From: Heterobilharzia americana
Lineage: Eukaryota > Platyhelminthes > Trematoda > Strigeidida > Schistosomatidae
Assembly: GCA_944470555.2 (NCBI GenBank)
Contig: OX104130.1
Span: forward strand, 57,755,491-57,819,490
Direction: 5' to 3'
DNA length: 64,000 bases
The position numbers and the translations under genes are program-made. Positions 47,161-57,344 of the stretch are shown piece by piece. How positions within the stretch are numbered: position 1 is the first letter of the stretch; every line of letters starts with the position of its first letter. The notes under the pieces are model-generated. The model searched no databases, was not told where the DNA came from, and saw only the letters and a list, made by a program, of their open reading frames with translations.

Positions 47161-47200
47161 ACGTCCAACCATCTTCTTTGCCATGGCTGTCATAAGGCCT

Positions 47201-47478
47201 TGTCTGTCGTAGACTTATTTTGTATCAGGTAACTACACATGCATTTCCTTCATACCTTATTCATTTTCTTACTCTGTCATAGATTTAACCTGCACTACTT
47301 AATTACAATCTCATTTTCATGATCCCCTGTTTATTTTCATACTGTGTCATAGGTTTGTTCGGTGCTACATAATTGCAATTTTATTTTCATAAGCCTTCGT
47401 CCAGTTTCCTACTTTGCCATACATTCATCCTGTATTACGTAATTACATTTAATTTCATAATCCCTTGTTTGTTTTTCC
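47201..47478 (+). repeat. Minisatellite, about 70 bp x 4, directly after PLE-3
   Basis: Four diverged units begin near 47201, 47270, 47339 and 47410. Each carries TACTYTGTCATAG-like, TAATTACAA-like and TTTCATRAYCC-like words in the same order. The tract starts within about 10 bases of the last endonuclease-like codons. Confidence 0.75.
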
Positions 47479-47699
47479 ACACTAAACGAAAATGTGCATC
47501 AATTAACTACCTTTAGTTACTCAATACATTTTACCCCCTAAACGGAAATAATTCTGGAACGTTCTGTCCACTGCAACATATATTCACGAATGCACAGCTT
47601 AGTAAATGACTTCGTTGAAAAGAAAATTTTTCTTTCTTATGATCAAATGGGTGTATACCGCTGTTTAACGAGATTGATAGCTGACTGTTTGTTTTCCAG

Positions 47700-48005
47700 A
47701 ATGAACGTCTAACACACAACAAGAATGACTCAGCACCTGTTCTGGATATAAGGAAAGTTCTACTGTTTTTATCACAAAGGAGAAAAGAAAGTTTCAGCTA
47801 TATAAAGGGTGTCTCGAAGTTGTAGAGTTATCTTGATATGGCTATGAATGATAAAGTGTGTCTGAAACGTAATCCAGTAAATAATATTGCACCGTGTGAT
47901 AAATCTAACAAATCAATAAAAATGGAGTAACATTCGACCATAGTGTTCAAGTTTTACTCTTATATTGGTGGGAAGAGTTGTATAATTCCATCAGATTCCA
48001 TGAGA
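47700..48005 (+). pseudogene. Paralogous coding block, copy 1 (unrecognised family)
   Basis: A strong acceptor (CTGTTTGTTTTCCAG) ends at about 47700. Downstream, one frame reads STVFITKEKRKFQLYKGCLE and, after a +1 shift, NDKVCLKRNPVN, then KMExHSTIVFKFYSYIGG with one stop (x). It aligns piece by piece with copy 2 (50791-51090, minus strand) and its latter part with copy 3 (57145-57344). The protein family is unknown to me. Spaced cysteines and alternating hydrophobic residues suggest a beta-rich secreted or surface domain, which is inference only. The shift and the stop make this copy a pseudogene. Confidence 0.5.
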
Positions 48006-48254
48006 AAGTATATAATTACTTCTTTAGCTAGTTGCCTTGCAGTTAGACTCAATATGATGTAGGGGAGTTAGGATTTGCCTTCATAATCTACGTAGTCATA
48101 TGTATCAAATTTGAAAATTATTGCCAGTATAGAGGTATCCGCTTAAGAGGCCATGTGCCAATCGTGACCGATGATTTCATCCCAGTTAACAACGCAGATG
48201 CTCAAGCCATAACATCAAAGACTATACTACCCCTGTCATACAAGAAGTGGCAAT
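48006..48254. other. Unassigned short interval
   Basis: No feature recognised. Confidence 0.35.
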
Positions 48255-48345
48255 CGTGAGTCAGTGGCCTAATGGATAACGCTTTGGGGTTGAGAGCGAC
48301 TGGTCCTGGGTTCAAATCTCAGTGTGAGCAATATCAACATAGGAC
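48255..48345 (+). repeat. Family A (Sm-alpha-like) head fused to a LINE A 3' end
   Basis: AGTGGCCTAATGGATAACGC and the B box GGTTCAAATCTC form the best tRNA-like head of family A in this window. Instead of the hammerhead, the sequence passes at about 48330 into the reverse complement of the LINE A 3' terminus (CAACATAGGACGAGAC). Confidence 0.75.
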
Positions 48346-49085
48346 GAGACATCACTGCATAACGGTCTGAGTTGCCACACCTCATATCAGTACATCAAGT
48401 AAAAAGACAATAAAGTGGAAGATGAAAAAGAGAAACTCCAGTTAAAAGAAATATGAAAAGTCCCAAAAGAGAGAAAGGAAGAATGAGAAAATGGAGATTC
48501 AGAACAGCGTTAAGACGAGGATAATGTGTGTATACATCTACTCCACTGACATCGGTTCTCAGTCACATCGCCTAGAGTCTCCACCACTGGTTCCTCTTGC
48601 CCCGCGAACCCCAACCAACTAGTCTGTATCGCCCCATATGGCTTAAACCAACAATCAAAGGCTTCACACATTGCTGCCATGTTTCGGTCTGGCCACCTCG
48701 GGCCATTTTTCAGTCTGAACCTACTTCGGCCAACATTTTGTGGTGAGGAAATCGGCAACTAGGCATATGTAACACATGTCCCAACCAGCTATCTCAGTCG
48801 ATGAAGGCTCACAACCACATCAACTCACTTACCTCTTCGCCCTGAAACTCTAAACCTGACCTCTGCGTTACTCACGTGGTGACACAATGGAATACGGCCT
48901 ATACTATGAAGGCAATGGTGGTCAAACACCTGATGCCAGCCTTCTCATGTCTACCACCTTCAATAGCTATGTTTCACACTCATACAGTAGAACAGAGTGG
49001 ACTGCTGTGCATGTGCAGTGCACGTAACTCTTAATAGACAACCGGATATCAAGGCGGTGCCATAGGTGGCGTAGGTTGGAGAAAG
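48346..49085 (-). mobile_element. LINE A 3' end, 5'-truncated copy
   Basis: The minus strand repeats the last 740 bases of LINE A, including ETLGDVTENRCQWSRCIHTL in the open frame 48510-48758, and the same non-coding tail as at 2283-2464. The 5' truncation is at about 49085, near the equivalent of the RRRDIRLY region. Confidence 0.8.
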
Positions 49086-49594
49086 CTAGTTAGTTGGGAA
49101 AGAAGACAACGATCCGTAATCAAATATCGAAAACCAAAGAACACTACACCAATGTTAAACATGTCATGAAAATTTCAATGATGCGTAATGACACTTTTTC
49201 AGCAGAATCCACCTGTGTATCCATAAAAACAGGTTATCTTATCATGATTTTGTCATATCCTTCCTTAAACATCACTTTATTCCAACTTTTTGTTTGCACA
49301 ATATGCTGAAAATCGTATTTTCTGAAGAAAACTAACCGAAATCTGCAGACAGGTGTTGGTAGACTATATATAGATGTTCACCGTGACAATCCATGATAAA
49401 AAATGTTGCATGAAACATGTCAACCATATAAACTAGTTCTGAATATTTGTAAATAACGGGAACACAATAACCTCAAAAAATGTATTTTAGATCTAGCATC
49501 CTCACCAATGCACATACTTCGCTCTGTAGGACAGTGTAGTAGGAAGTTTGTGAAACAAGAAGCTCAAGCCATTCTTCAAGTCTATTAGATCACT
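49086..49594. other. Unassigned AT-rich DNA
   Basis: No feature recognised. Confidence 0.35.
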
Positions 49595-49895
49595 GACAGT
49601 AACTTATTATTATTAGTCCCTTGGGTTCCTAGTGGAACATAGGGCTTCAGTAGCACGTCTTCATTTCATCCTGTTCTCTGAGATCTTTTGAACCTGGTTC
49701 CACGACAGCCCAGAAGCTCTCATTTCCTCCTCGCACGACCTCCTCCATGTCACCCTCGGACGTCCAACTCGTCGCTTCCCATGGGGATTCCACTCGAGGG
49801 CCTGACGCGTGATGTCCCCGGTCGGCCTTCTCAGTGCATGGCCAATCCATCTCCACTTCTTCCTGCATATTTGTTGCGTGATAGACAGTAACTTA
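49595..49895 (-). mobile_element. LINE B 3' end, 277 bp, with 12-bp target duplication
   Basis: The insert (49607-49883) carries the last part of LINE B on the minus strand, with RKKWRWIGHALRRPTGDIT, VGRPRVTWRRS and the ACTAATAATAATAA tail. GACAGTAACTTA flanks it at 49595-49606 and 49884-49895. The 81-codon frame is still open, which suggests a recent insertion. The extreme 5' truncation is typical of LINEs. Confidence 0.9.
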
Positions 49896-50403
49896 GCAGA
49901 GCACAATTCACTTGGTAGTTGCCGTGGAACCTAATGAATCCTAAAATCATCCCAAAATGAGTATCTGACCGGTGGAAGAATTCACAGTCTATGCAAAACA
50001 CCCGTTATAAAGTTGGATTTCGCTTATTTTTCCAAGTGAATGATGGTCAAAATTATTATTATTTACAATGTCAGTGCCAATTTTCACGTAACCCTGTCAT
50101 TAATTATAAAGTCTACAGAAACGTTTTGCGAATTTGTTGGAAGATGTTCTATACATGCATTGATTGATAAAATCGAGCTTCCCCATGCGGCTGGAAGTTA
50201 TCTTACTCAAGCATATAGGTGATTCAGTCTAGAGAGTAGTTTCGAATTCAGGGATATTTATTAATAATTAGTTTCTGTGACCAGTATGCAACAGATGTTA
50301 CTACTGCAGTTAATTTCTTTCATCAAGTTTTGAAGACAGTTTAAAATACAATTTCAAGAAATAAGCTAAATATTTTCGTGGGAAAAATCTTTATTTTGCT
50401 CAC
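49896..50403. other. Unassigned; one weak frame
   Basis: The plus-strand frame at 50040-50222 ends in HALIDKIELPHAAGSYLTQA and might be part of an exon, but no splice pair supports it. Confidence 0.3.
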
Positions 50404-50526
50404 CTCTATGTGTGCATAACAGTTCACCTGTTCCTGTTGAGCCAGACATATTGGTCGTTTGACGCGGCCCTGTCCAAAAGGCTTCAAGAAGACTGTAATT
50501 CGCGACTACAAAGAGGTAACAACGAT
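50404..50526 (-). other. Candidate internal exon, minus strand
   Basis: A good acceptor (TTATCACATTTCCTATAG) and a consensus donor (AGAG then GTGAGC) bound 123 bases, a multiple of three, with one fully open frame containing RCYLFVVANYSLLEAFW and TNMSGSTGTGELLC. It lies about 270 bases downstream, on the same strand, of the copy 2 block at 50791-51090, so both could belong to one gene. The family is not recognised. Confidence 0.4.
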
Positions 50527-50790
50527 CTATAGGAAATGTGATAACAGAACATGCTGTCGGCATTGATCATTCAATCTCAATAACCAGCTCTTCCAAAATT
50601 ATTTACAAAGTGAACAGAAACTTGACAAAGTAATTGCATATCCTCCTCCTTCGGGTTGCTGAAGCTTTACCAATTCAGATAGAGAAACCAGAGCTTGGCA
50701 CAGAAAAGAAACTTGTTCAACTCTTGTATTTCTTACAATTTTAATCTTTAGTGTTTTAAAACGTCTCTCCCTTCCGTCGTTTTACCGCTT

Positions 50791-51090
50791 TCATTCCATT
50801 TGTTTCTTGCGTCTAATCAAATATTTCATAACATAAGAGTAAAACTTGGGCACTGTGGTCGAGTGTAATTCCATTTTAGTCTGTTTATCAGAAATACCAC
50901 ACAGTGAAACAGCAGCATTTACTGGATAACGTTTCGGGCACAATTTATTGTCCATATTTATATCAGGTAACTCCAGAACTTCGCAACAGACTTTATATAT
51001 TACTAATTTTCTCTCCTTCTCTGTTATGACAAGGGTAAAAGAATTTTCCATAGTTCCGGGATAGGTGTTACCGTTTCACTGTGTGATATT
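50791..51090 (-). CDS. Paralogous coding block, copy 2 (open; unrecognised family)
   Basis: The 86-codon frame from 51051 to 50791 is intact, and similarity to copy 1 begins about 7 codons before its ATG, so the ATG is probably not the natural start and this is more likely an exon. Landmarks: NSFTLVITEKERKLVIYKVC, ELPDINMDNKLCPKRYPVN, CGISDKQTKME and LHSTTVPKFYSYV. Copies 1 and 3 share these in order. A stop precedes in frame just upstream, and an acceptor-like ATATCACACAG lies near 51080. Because it is the only undamaged copy it may be part of a live gene. Function unknown. Confidence 0.45.
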
Positions 51091-52064
51091 TCTAATAAAC
51101 AGACTAAAATTAAATACTTCTTGTTTCTATACATACTCTGATAACAATCTATTCACTAGATATTTTGTCTTGTTACTCCACTCGTTGTTCAAAATCGATC
51201 GTCTCTACGTAATTTCCATGATATCTTGAGCATTATTCACTAATCTAAGTGACCCCACATTTTCAGGCCATAACAACTTTGAAGAACTAATTGTTTGAAA
51301 CTGGCTTTTATCAGCAGTCACTTTACACATTATCAATCTTATCTTCAGGGTAAAAAACACTGAAACTTTTGTTGATATTCATAAAACTGACATACTTAGC
51401 TAAACAGATGAGTGATAGAGAACGTTTCTATAGCACTAAAACTTGCTTACTCTGATCAATATGTAGATAAGCCTCCGTAATTTGGCACACGTTATGCAAA
51501 ATTACTAACTTACTGATTACATGGATAAAAAAACCGTATGCTTAATGCATACACAGGAAGATGAGACAAGTCTGATAGTAAGGAAGGATAGTGACCAGCA
51601 AGGGATCCAAGAAGTGCACATCGTCCTATTTAGAACTCGCCAACTGGATATGCCTAACTCAAAAGAAATAAGGTTTTGAAAATTCAGCCGTGAAATAAAT
51701 AAAACGTTTTTGTTTGTATGTCCACTTAAGAACAGACTGTTTAATACTTGGCTGTTTTGCATAAACAGATGTCAGAGAACATGAGATCACTGAGATTACT
51801 AGTTCATGAAAAATTGGCCAATCAGATTGCAGAAATGATAGTTGTATAAATACTGGTATTTGCTTATTCAAAGACTTCAATTTGATTCAAACAAACAATT
51901 TCAGTCGCCTGGTAGCAATGACATCTTCAACTTGGATACATTTGTGATGACGTACAAACAGTCACTTCTATGGCACAACATTGTGATTAGCTTGACTAAT
52001 CAGGTTGACATTTTCATTGATAAGTGTGTGGTTTGAAGACAGTTTCCATTGTTAACCAGTGACA
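51091..52064. other. Unassigned AT-rich DNA
   Basis: No feature recognised; frames at 51517-51880 overlap in several registers and have no motif. Confidence 0.4.
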
Positions 52065-52290
52065 ACCAATTATTATTCTTATTATTATTTGTCCCTTGGG
52101 TTCCTAGTGGAACATAGAGCTTCAGTAGCACGTCACCATTCTACTCTCTTCTCGGCAGTCTTCTCAACCAGGCTCCAAGACCGCCCACAAGCGTTCATTT
52201 CTTTCTCACACCATCTCCTCCATGTCACCCTCACTTCGGACGATGAAATCGTTGTTGCCCCTTTGAATTCCACTCAGGGGTTCGTTGCCA

Positions 52291-52328
52291 GTCAGTCAGT
52301 CAGTCAGTCAGCCAGCCAGCCAGCCAGA
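52291..52328 (-). repeat. Tetranucleotide tract inside LINE B
   Basis: GTCA repeats (five) followed by GCCA repeats (four) on the plus strand; same position in the element as the tract at 13664-13703. Confidence 0.85.
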
Positions 52329-52516
52329 GCTCCTTGTTACTTATTCTTTCTCGACATCTGATCTTTAGTGTCAGTATCGAGTGAGCTAGCGTAGACAGCA
52401 GCTGTTGATCAATGTCTGTAGTTTGTTGGAAATGCTTCTCGTAACGCGCCAATTCTCTCAACCATCACATAGAAGCACTGACTTCACTGAATCAGTGTTG
52501 AAAATCTGGGTCTTGT

Positions 52517-53712
52517 TCACGCTCTATGCTGAGTGAAGTGTAGTGCAGTAGATCTCCACACTGATTTCACATCAATGAAGGAAGGTCTGTCTTTCTGTGT
52601 TTCCGATCCTGGCTTTGACATCCTCATCTGTGCCTGTGTCTCCTGTAGTTGAGACGATGCTGTCTTGCCTAGGTAGGTGAGTGAGACAACTTCCTGTAGA
52701 TTTCTCTCGTTCATGGTGATTGGTGCTTATTGTTGATGTTGTTGTTGGCTGGGTATCTTCATCGCCTTTGTCTTCTCTATGTTCACTTGAAGTCCCATCT
52801 TCGCTGCCTCATCTCTTCTGTCAACTTGTTGGTTTTCGCCTGTAGATCTTCGAGTTTGTGCCACATGACATTGGACACAAATCCTGATGGGCGAAATCCA
52901 AATCTCCTATGGCCTTTCCACCGGTCAAACAGCGTATGCCCTCTTCTCACAGCTCCTCACAGTTTATTGTATGGTCCAGCCGACCACCATCAGGAAGATC
53001 ATCTGTGATAGTAGACGGCAGCCTTGTCTTCTGTTCCCTGTCTTCACTTCAAAGGCACGATTGAGCTTTCCATAGTGAATCACTTGGGATGTGGCGTCGT
53101 CACATACTTGTTGAATGAGGTTGATAAATGTTTGTGGCACTAAAACCGTAGTGTTCAAGCATGTGCTTGTCACATTACTTCTCAGTCAACGTTGTCGAAG
53201 GCTTTTTCAGAATCCATGAAATTGAGGTTGAGTTGAGTTGACTGCCATTCTATGCTCTGTTCTTTGATGATGCGTAGCGTTGTAATTGGATCAGCACACA
53301 ATTTGTTTTTCCTGAGGCCAGCCAGACCGTCCCGGTCGTACTTTTGAATTCAGAGCATTTTTAGTCTCTCCAGGATGATGCGACATGATATTTTGCTTTC
53401 TTTGAGCGGACAGGTGCATGATTCCGCGCCAGTTCTTGCAAAGACTTAGCCCATCCTTGTTTGGGAGTTTGACAAGGTACCCCTCCTCCCAGTTAATCGG
53501 TAGGTACATTTTTTTCTTTCCAAACCTTCTACAGTAGTGGTGTGAGCATGTCCATTGTTGTCTCTGTGTCTGTTTTCAGTTCTTCTAGTGGAATCCCATC
53601 TAGTCATGCTGCTTTCCTGCATTTCACCGACTTTATAGTGTTCAGGACTTCGGCTTTTGTCGGTTGCTGGTGGTACTTCTGGAAAAGTTGCAGGCGGTGG
53701 TGGTTGATTCAA
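52517..53712 (-). pseudogene. LINE B reverse transcriptase, frameshifted
   Basis: Pieces in order on the minus strand: 53712-53446, the run-in to the RT; 53509-53291 with INWEEGYLVKLPNKDGLSLC and KNWRGIMHLS; 53173-52964 with VPQTFINLIQQVCDDATSQV and the motif B region FEVKTGNRRQGCRLLSQM; then about 52890-52730, the damaged catalytic region; 52714-52517 with MNERNLQEVVSLTYLGK. At least five frame changes. Confidence 0.75.
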
Positions 53713-54879
53713 GAGTCTTCTGAAGTGGTCAGCCCACTGTTTCCTTTAGTTCTCCCCTTTGGTAACTAGCTTCTCTTCACTATCTTTCATTGGTTTCATC
53801 TGTGTGGGTCTCTTCCGTCCCTGGTAGTGACCTGGTTATTTGATACAATGTTGTCAGGTCTCTGTCACTCCTACCAGCAGCCTATTCTGCTTCATTCACT
53901 AATGTGAAGTAGAAGTGTCTTTTGTCTTTACACTCACTCTTCTTCATCTCTTTGTCCAATGTAGTAATGTGTTCAGTTCCTCTTTATGTTGTTCATGCGT
54001 GCACTGCACTGGTTCATCTTCTGCCTCACCATCACCATCTTCCTCTCACTCCTCTATCAGCTTCCATGTGTCCATCGGGATCCATTCAATTGTCTCATCT
54101 TCTTTCTTCTTCCTTCCCAACACGCTCATGCAAGTTCTCCTCCCCGTCTCTTTCAAAGAGTTCCAATGTTCTTTCACACAGGTGTCCTCAGAGAACTTTC
54201 TCAATATATACACTATTTTCCTGATAGCTGACGTGAAGATGCTGCTTGTAATTTCGTCCTTCAGTTTCTGTTCTGAGTGTTGAAATTGAACTGTGGCCTA
54301 TCACCAACTTCTTTGAAGGCTTTCAACTTGATGTCGAAAGTAGGTTCCGTGCACTAGATAGTGGGTGGTCTGAATCCACATCTGGCTGGTGCTCCTCGTG
54401 GTCTTGTGGCCAGTAGGACACATCTCCATTTTCTTCACATTGAGATGAAGTCGATCTGAATTTTAGTGTAGTATGTTCATCTGGTGAATGGTGAAATCCG
54501 TGTCGCTGCCTTGTGAATATTCTTGTGTTTGTACACCCTGACTGACTCCAATCACCAAATCGTTGAATGTGCAGAATTCTGAAACAGTTTTCCATTCTCG
54601 TTCATTTCACCGAGTGCTTGTCGACCCATGTTGATTTCTCTTACTGTGTTGTCCACTCAGACTTTGGCATTCTTGTCAAACCACTCATTGGAAGGGATTT
54701 TGATGTCACCAGTTGGGGGGGGGATCTTGTCGAGTGTTGATTGCAGTTGTCTGTAGAATTCCTCCTTCTTCTTCTCTCGATCTACATTATTTGTAGGTGC
54801 ATAGCATTGTATGATTGTGACCTTCCTTCCTTCCTTTTGAGTTGAATCTCGCTGTCATGATCCTGGAGGAGATTGGTTC

Positions 54880-55209
54880 CTACTGCATGAGAGCCTTCGA
54901 TGCTCTTGAGGACATCATGATAGCCACTCCAACACTCAGTATGCTCGTGGTTGGCGTCTGGGTGACAATATCGGAGTAGATTATTGAATCTCCAGTTGAC
55001 AGTTTGGAGAGTCCACTCCCATTCCATCTGCTTTCGCAAATCCCAAGCACTTCAATGTGATACCTTCTCATCTCTTTTGCAATCTGGGCTGCCTTACTGG
55101 GTTCAAACATGGTGTGGACATTCCATGTCCCCACGTTTACTTTCGCTTTCATCGAGGGGAGGGAAGACACCTCGGCCTGGCCAATTGGCTTCCCGAAGGC
55201 TTTCACCAA
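54880..55209 (-). pseudogene. LINE B APE endonuclease, N-terminal part
   Basis: The 109-codon frame carries KVNVGTWNVHTMFEPSKAAQ, then MRRYHIEVLGICESRWNGSG, LSTGDSIIYS and VGVAIMMSSRASKAL. These are the first active-site blocks of the RTE endonuclease, with the N of the NVGTWNV motif and the catalytic E of the E-S-R-W box intact. Later parts of the domain (about 54320-54880) are in other frames. Confidence 0.8.
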
Positions 55210-55575
55210 CTGGCGTCATTTCGCCTCTCCGATTCCAGCGAAGAATAATTTTGTTTTTATTTTTTATATTTTGTTTGTGCTTTGAAGTTTCTTTAGCGGT
55301 TAGATTTGTTTTCCGGTGTAGGGTTGCTAGCCCTATGCCTGACCTTCCCTCTTTATCCGGGCTTAGGACCGGCTAGTAACTAGTGAACTAGTTACCTAGG
55401 CGAGGTTATGGTTTCATCATATTCAGGAATCCTGCAGTATAACGAAAGACCGGACCAGTGTTTACTTATTGCGATTGCTCCTTTGAAACATATCGTTTCA
55501 TAATGAAGGTTCATTCAAATTAAGACAAGAATTTTCATCACTTGTCTGTCAAACTTCTATTTCCACCGATTAGTT

Positions 55576-55955
55576 ATTGGAGAACGATCAGTTTCATGTT
55601 GTCTAGTTTGAGCGCTGACCGAACTCTACCGATGATTTTGTAATGTGGACACCAAGCTAGGAGGCTCAGCATTGAGGTGCATCACAAAGTGGTCAATAGA
55701 ATTCAGCTAGCTCTCAGGACTAGACAACAAAAAATTGGTTGGTTTGCGGTAACTAGTTAGTGTATCTAACTCAGTCCTACGGGAGGTCAGTCGTGGGCCC
55801 AATACCTCAGCGGTGATGTCGCTGACTACAAAATTGGGTGTTTTGGGTTCGAATTCCACAGGGGACATAAGCTTCCTCGATGTTGCAAGTATGCCTTGAT
55901 GACGAGGATCCTAAGTGCAGGCCCTCCCCTCGATTACCTCCGAACAGCCAATACA
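55576..55955 (+). repeat. Family C short element
   Basis: Left arm CATGTTGTCTAGTTTGAGCG, inverted arm CTCAGGACTAGACAACAAAA, then the tRNA-like part CAATACCTCAGCGGTGATG with B box GGTTCGAATTCC (about 55846). A ribozyme remnant, CTTGATGACGAGGATCC, and the tail CCTCGATTACCTCCGAACAG follow. The GAAA and GTC parts of the hammerhead are deleted. Confidence 0.75.
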
Positions 55956-57144
55956 TTTCTATTTATCATTTATGTCATCTTAGTGGTAGCCTCCACCCAT
56001 CAATAAAGTCTAGGTTCTCTATTGATTCGCTTTCAAGTATCTGGCAGGAAAAAAGTGAAGTTCACAGTAAACAATGAATATAAAACAGCTTCAAAATGAT
56101 CTATTTTTGCTAGAAATACTGGACTCAGTCAGTCAAGTTTAACAGAGGAGTAGCAAAATCTTATAGCATACAGTTGATACTCATCATTTTGATTTATATC
56201 CAACTTATCCTCACCAAATTACAAATTTCCAAGCCATAAGCCGATAGGTAAAGTTATATATGTATAATTTCTTCTCGAAATTAGTAAGTTATGTTTGCTG
56301 AAGTCAAATTATTGACAGGGTTTTTATAAGCATGAATTCACAGGGATTGGTTTTGATTTCCTTTTCAAATGTGCAAAGCTGAGTTTATATACATGCTTTT
56401 GAAAAATCTTTCCTCTTCTTTTTTTCTTAAAATAAATAACTGAAAAAACGATTATAGATATTGTATAGTGGCGGAATATGGTAGGGCACCTTTTATTTTA
56501 TTTTGCTTAAGTGTTCATCAGGTTAATAAGACACGTATAAATTGTTTATCATATAAACATTTGAAAGGCGAATACTTGTTAGTCGAGAAAGTGTATTTTT
56601 ATGCCGTATACCTGTATAACAGCCATAGTTCGCTAACTAGCCAAGTATTGCTTGTATTTCTTAGATTACATTTTATATTATAAGAGATTGATGAAGGAAG
56701 TTATTAAAATACTAATAACGAAATACTGTTAATTTTGATCTACGACTCAATCATACGACGAAGTAGATAGCAGGTGCTCCACTTTCGAAGGCTTCCTTAA
56801 TCAGACCACACCAGTCTTAATATCCACAGGATGTCCTGTGTGTCTGTGACAAAGCTGGTGAATACTTTGTTTGTTCGAATATTATTGATTTAGGTGGTTT
56901 AAGCAAACCATTTTTGTTTACCATCTGTTTCAACTGAACCAATAGGCCATATTAACAGGAGAGGTGATTTACAGTTTAATTTATACTTACCCACTTACTA
57001 CACTCAATGGTGCATCTCACTACTTCATAGCTGTTTTACGTCACAAATCATAAGATGTGTTATTGACAGGACTTTTAGCAATAAAATTCTTGTTTACATG
57101 ACAGTTAAAAGGGTAGAAACTAACTAGCTGTCAAGGATATTAGA
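55956..57144. other. Unassigned, possible upstream remnant of copy 3
   Basis: Near 56770-56830 a frame reads CSTFEGFLNQTTPVLIST then GCPVC, a cysteine spacing that looks coding-like and lies upstream of copy 3 on the same strand. It is too short to support. Nothing else was recognised. Confidence 0.3.
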
Positions 57145-57344
57145 ATGGACAATGTGGTTTGTCAGTGTTATATCAATGATATGATTATGAGCAATAGTTT
57201 ACGCTGGAAATTTCACGAAGTAAATAATACCAGATTACTATGTGTTATAAATCAAATAAACAAATCTAATATGGAATTAAATTCTAACACAGTGCCCAAG
57301 TTTTACACTTATATTAGTGAAACTGTAGACTGTCGGTCTACGAT
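57145..57344 (+). pseudogene. Paralogous coding block, copy 3 (unrecognised family)
   Basis: The plus-strand frame reads INDMIMSNSLRWKFHEVNNT, then CVINQINKSNMELNSNTVPK and FYTYI. This aligns with INMDNKLCPKRYPVN, SDKQTKMELHSTTVPK and FYSYV of copy 2. The first part of the block (VITEKERK...) is not seen here. A family B element begins at 57345, shortly after FYTYI, so the frame beyond is element sequence. Confidence 0.5.

Larger units (their letters stand above)
45240..47195 (+). mobile_element. Penelope-like element PLE-3, RT plus GIY-YIG endonuclease
   Basis: The longest Penelope-type copy here, reading in order: an N-terminal block (NNTVIAKSDKGN near 45445), the RT palm (45690-46260), a linker with DINIYRKPSHSNGYLGSK (about 46335) and the endonuclease (46760-47160). 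Frameshifts and stops separate the blocks, so it is dead, but domain order and most landmark residues are preserved. Penelope-like elements are a distinct retroelement class whose endonuclease belongs to the GIY-YIG family. A 70-base tandem repeat begins directly after it. Confidence 0.85.
52065..55395 (-). mobile_element. LINE B (RTE-clade, SR2-like), near full length
   Basis: The minus strand reads from a G- and C-rich leader (about 55260-55395, with CCGGATAAAGAGGGAAGG) through an APE endonuclease (about 54320-55220), the RT (about 52720-53720) and the RTE-type C-terminus to the ACAAATAATAATAA tail at about 52068. The length, about 3.3 kb, is near that of an RTE element. Frameshifts are spread along it, so it cannot encode a whole polyprotein. 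The leader ends in a 9-base palindrome pair (55376-55395). This copy is the best local template for naming the shorter LINE B pieces. Confidence 0.85.

Noticed and set aside
48250..48330. Possible functional tRNA gene (good A and B boxes)
   Set aside because: The ends do not form an acceptor stem and the sequence matches the Sm-alpha-like heads elsewhere.
48325..48350. AGGACGAGAC as a further hammerhead 3' half
   Set aside because: No CTGANGA box or stem I partner is present, and the same bases are the LINE A 3' terminus seen at 2283.
53915..54283. Open frames of 80-122 codons on the plus strand
   Set aside because: They are antisense to the LINE B endonuclease-RT linker and show low-complexity S/H-rich composition.
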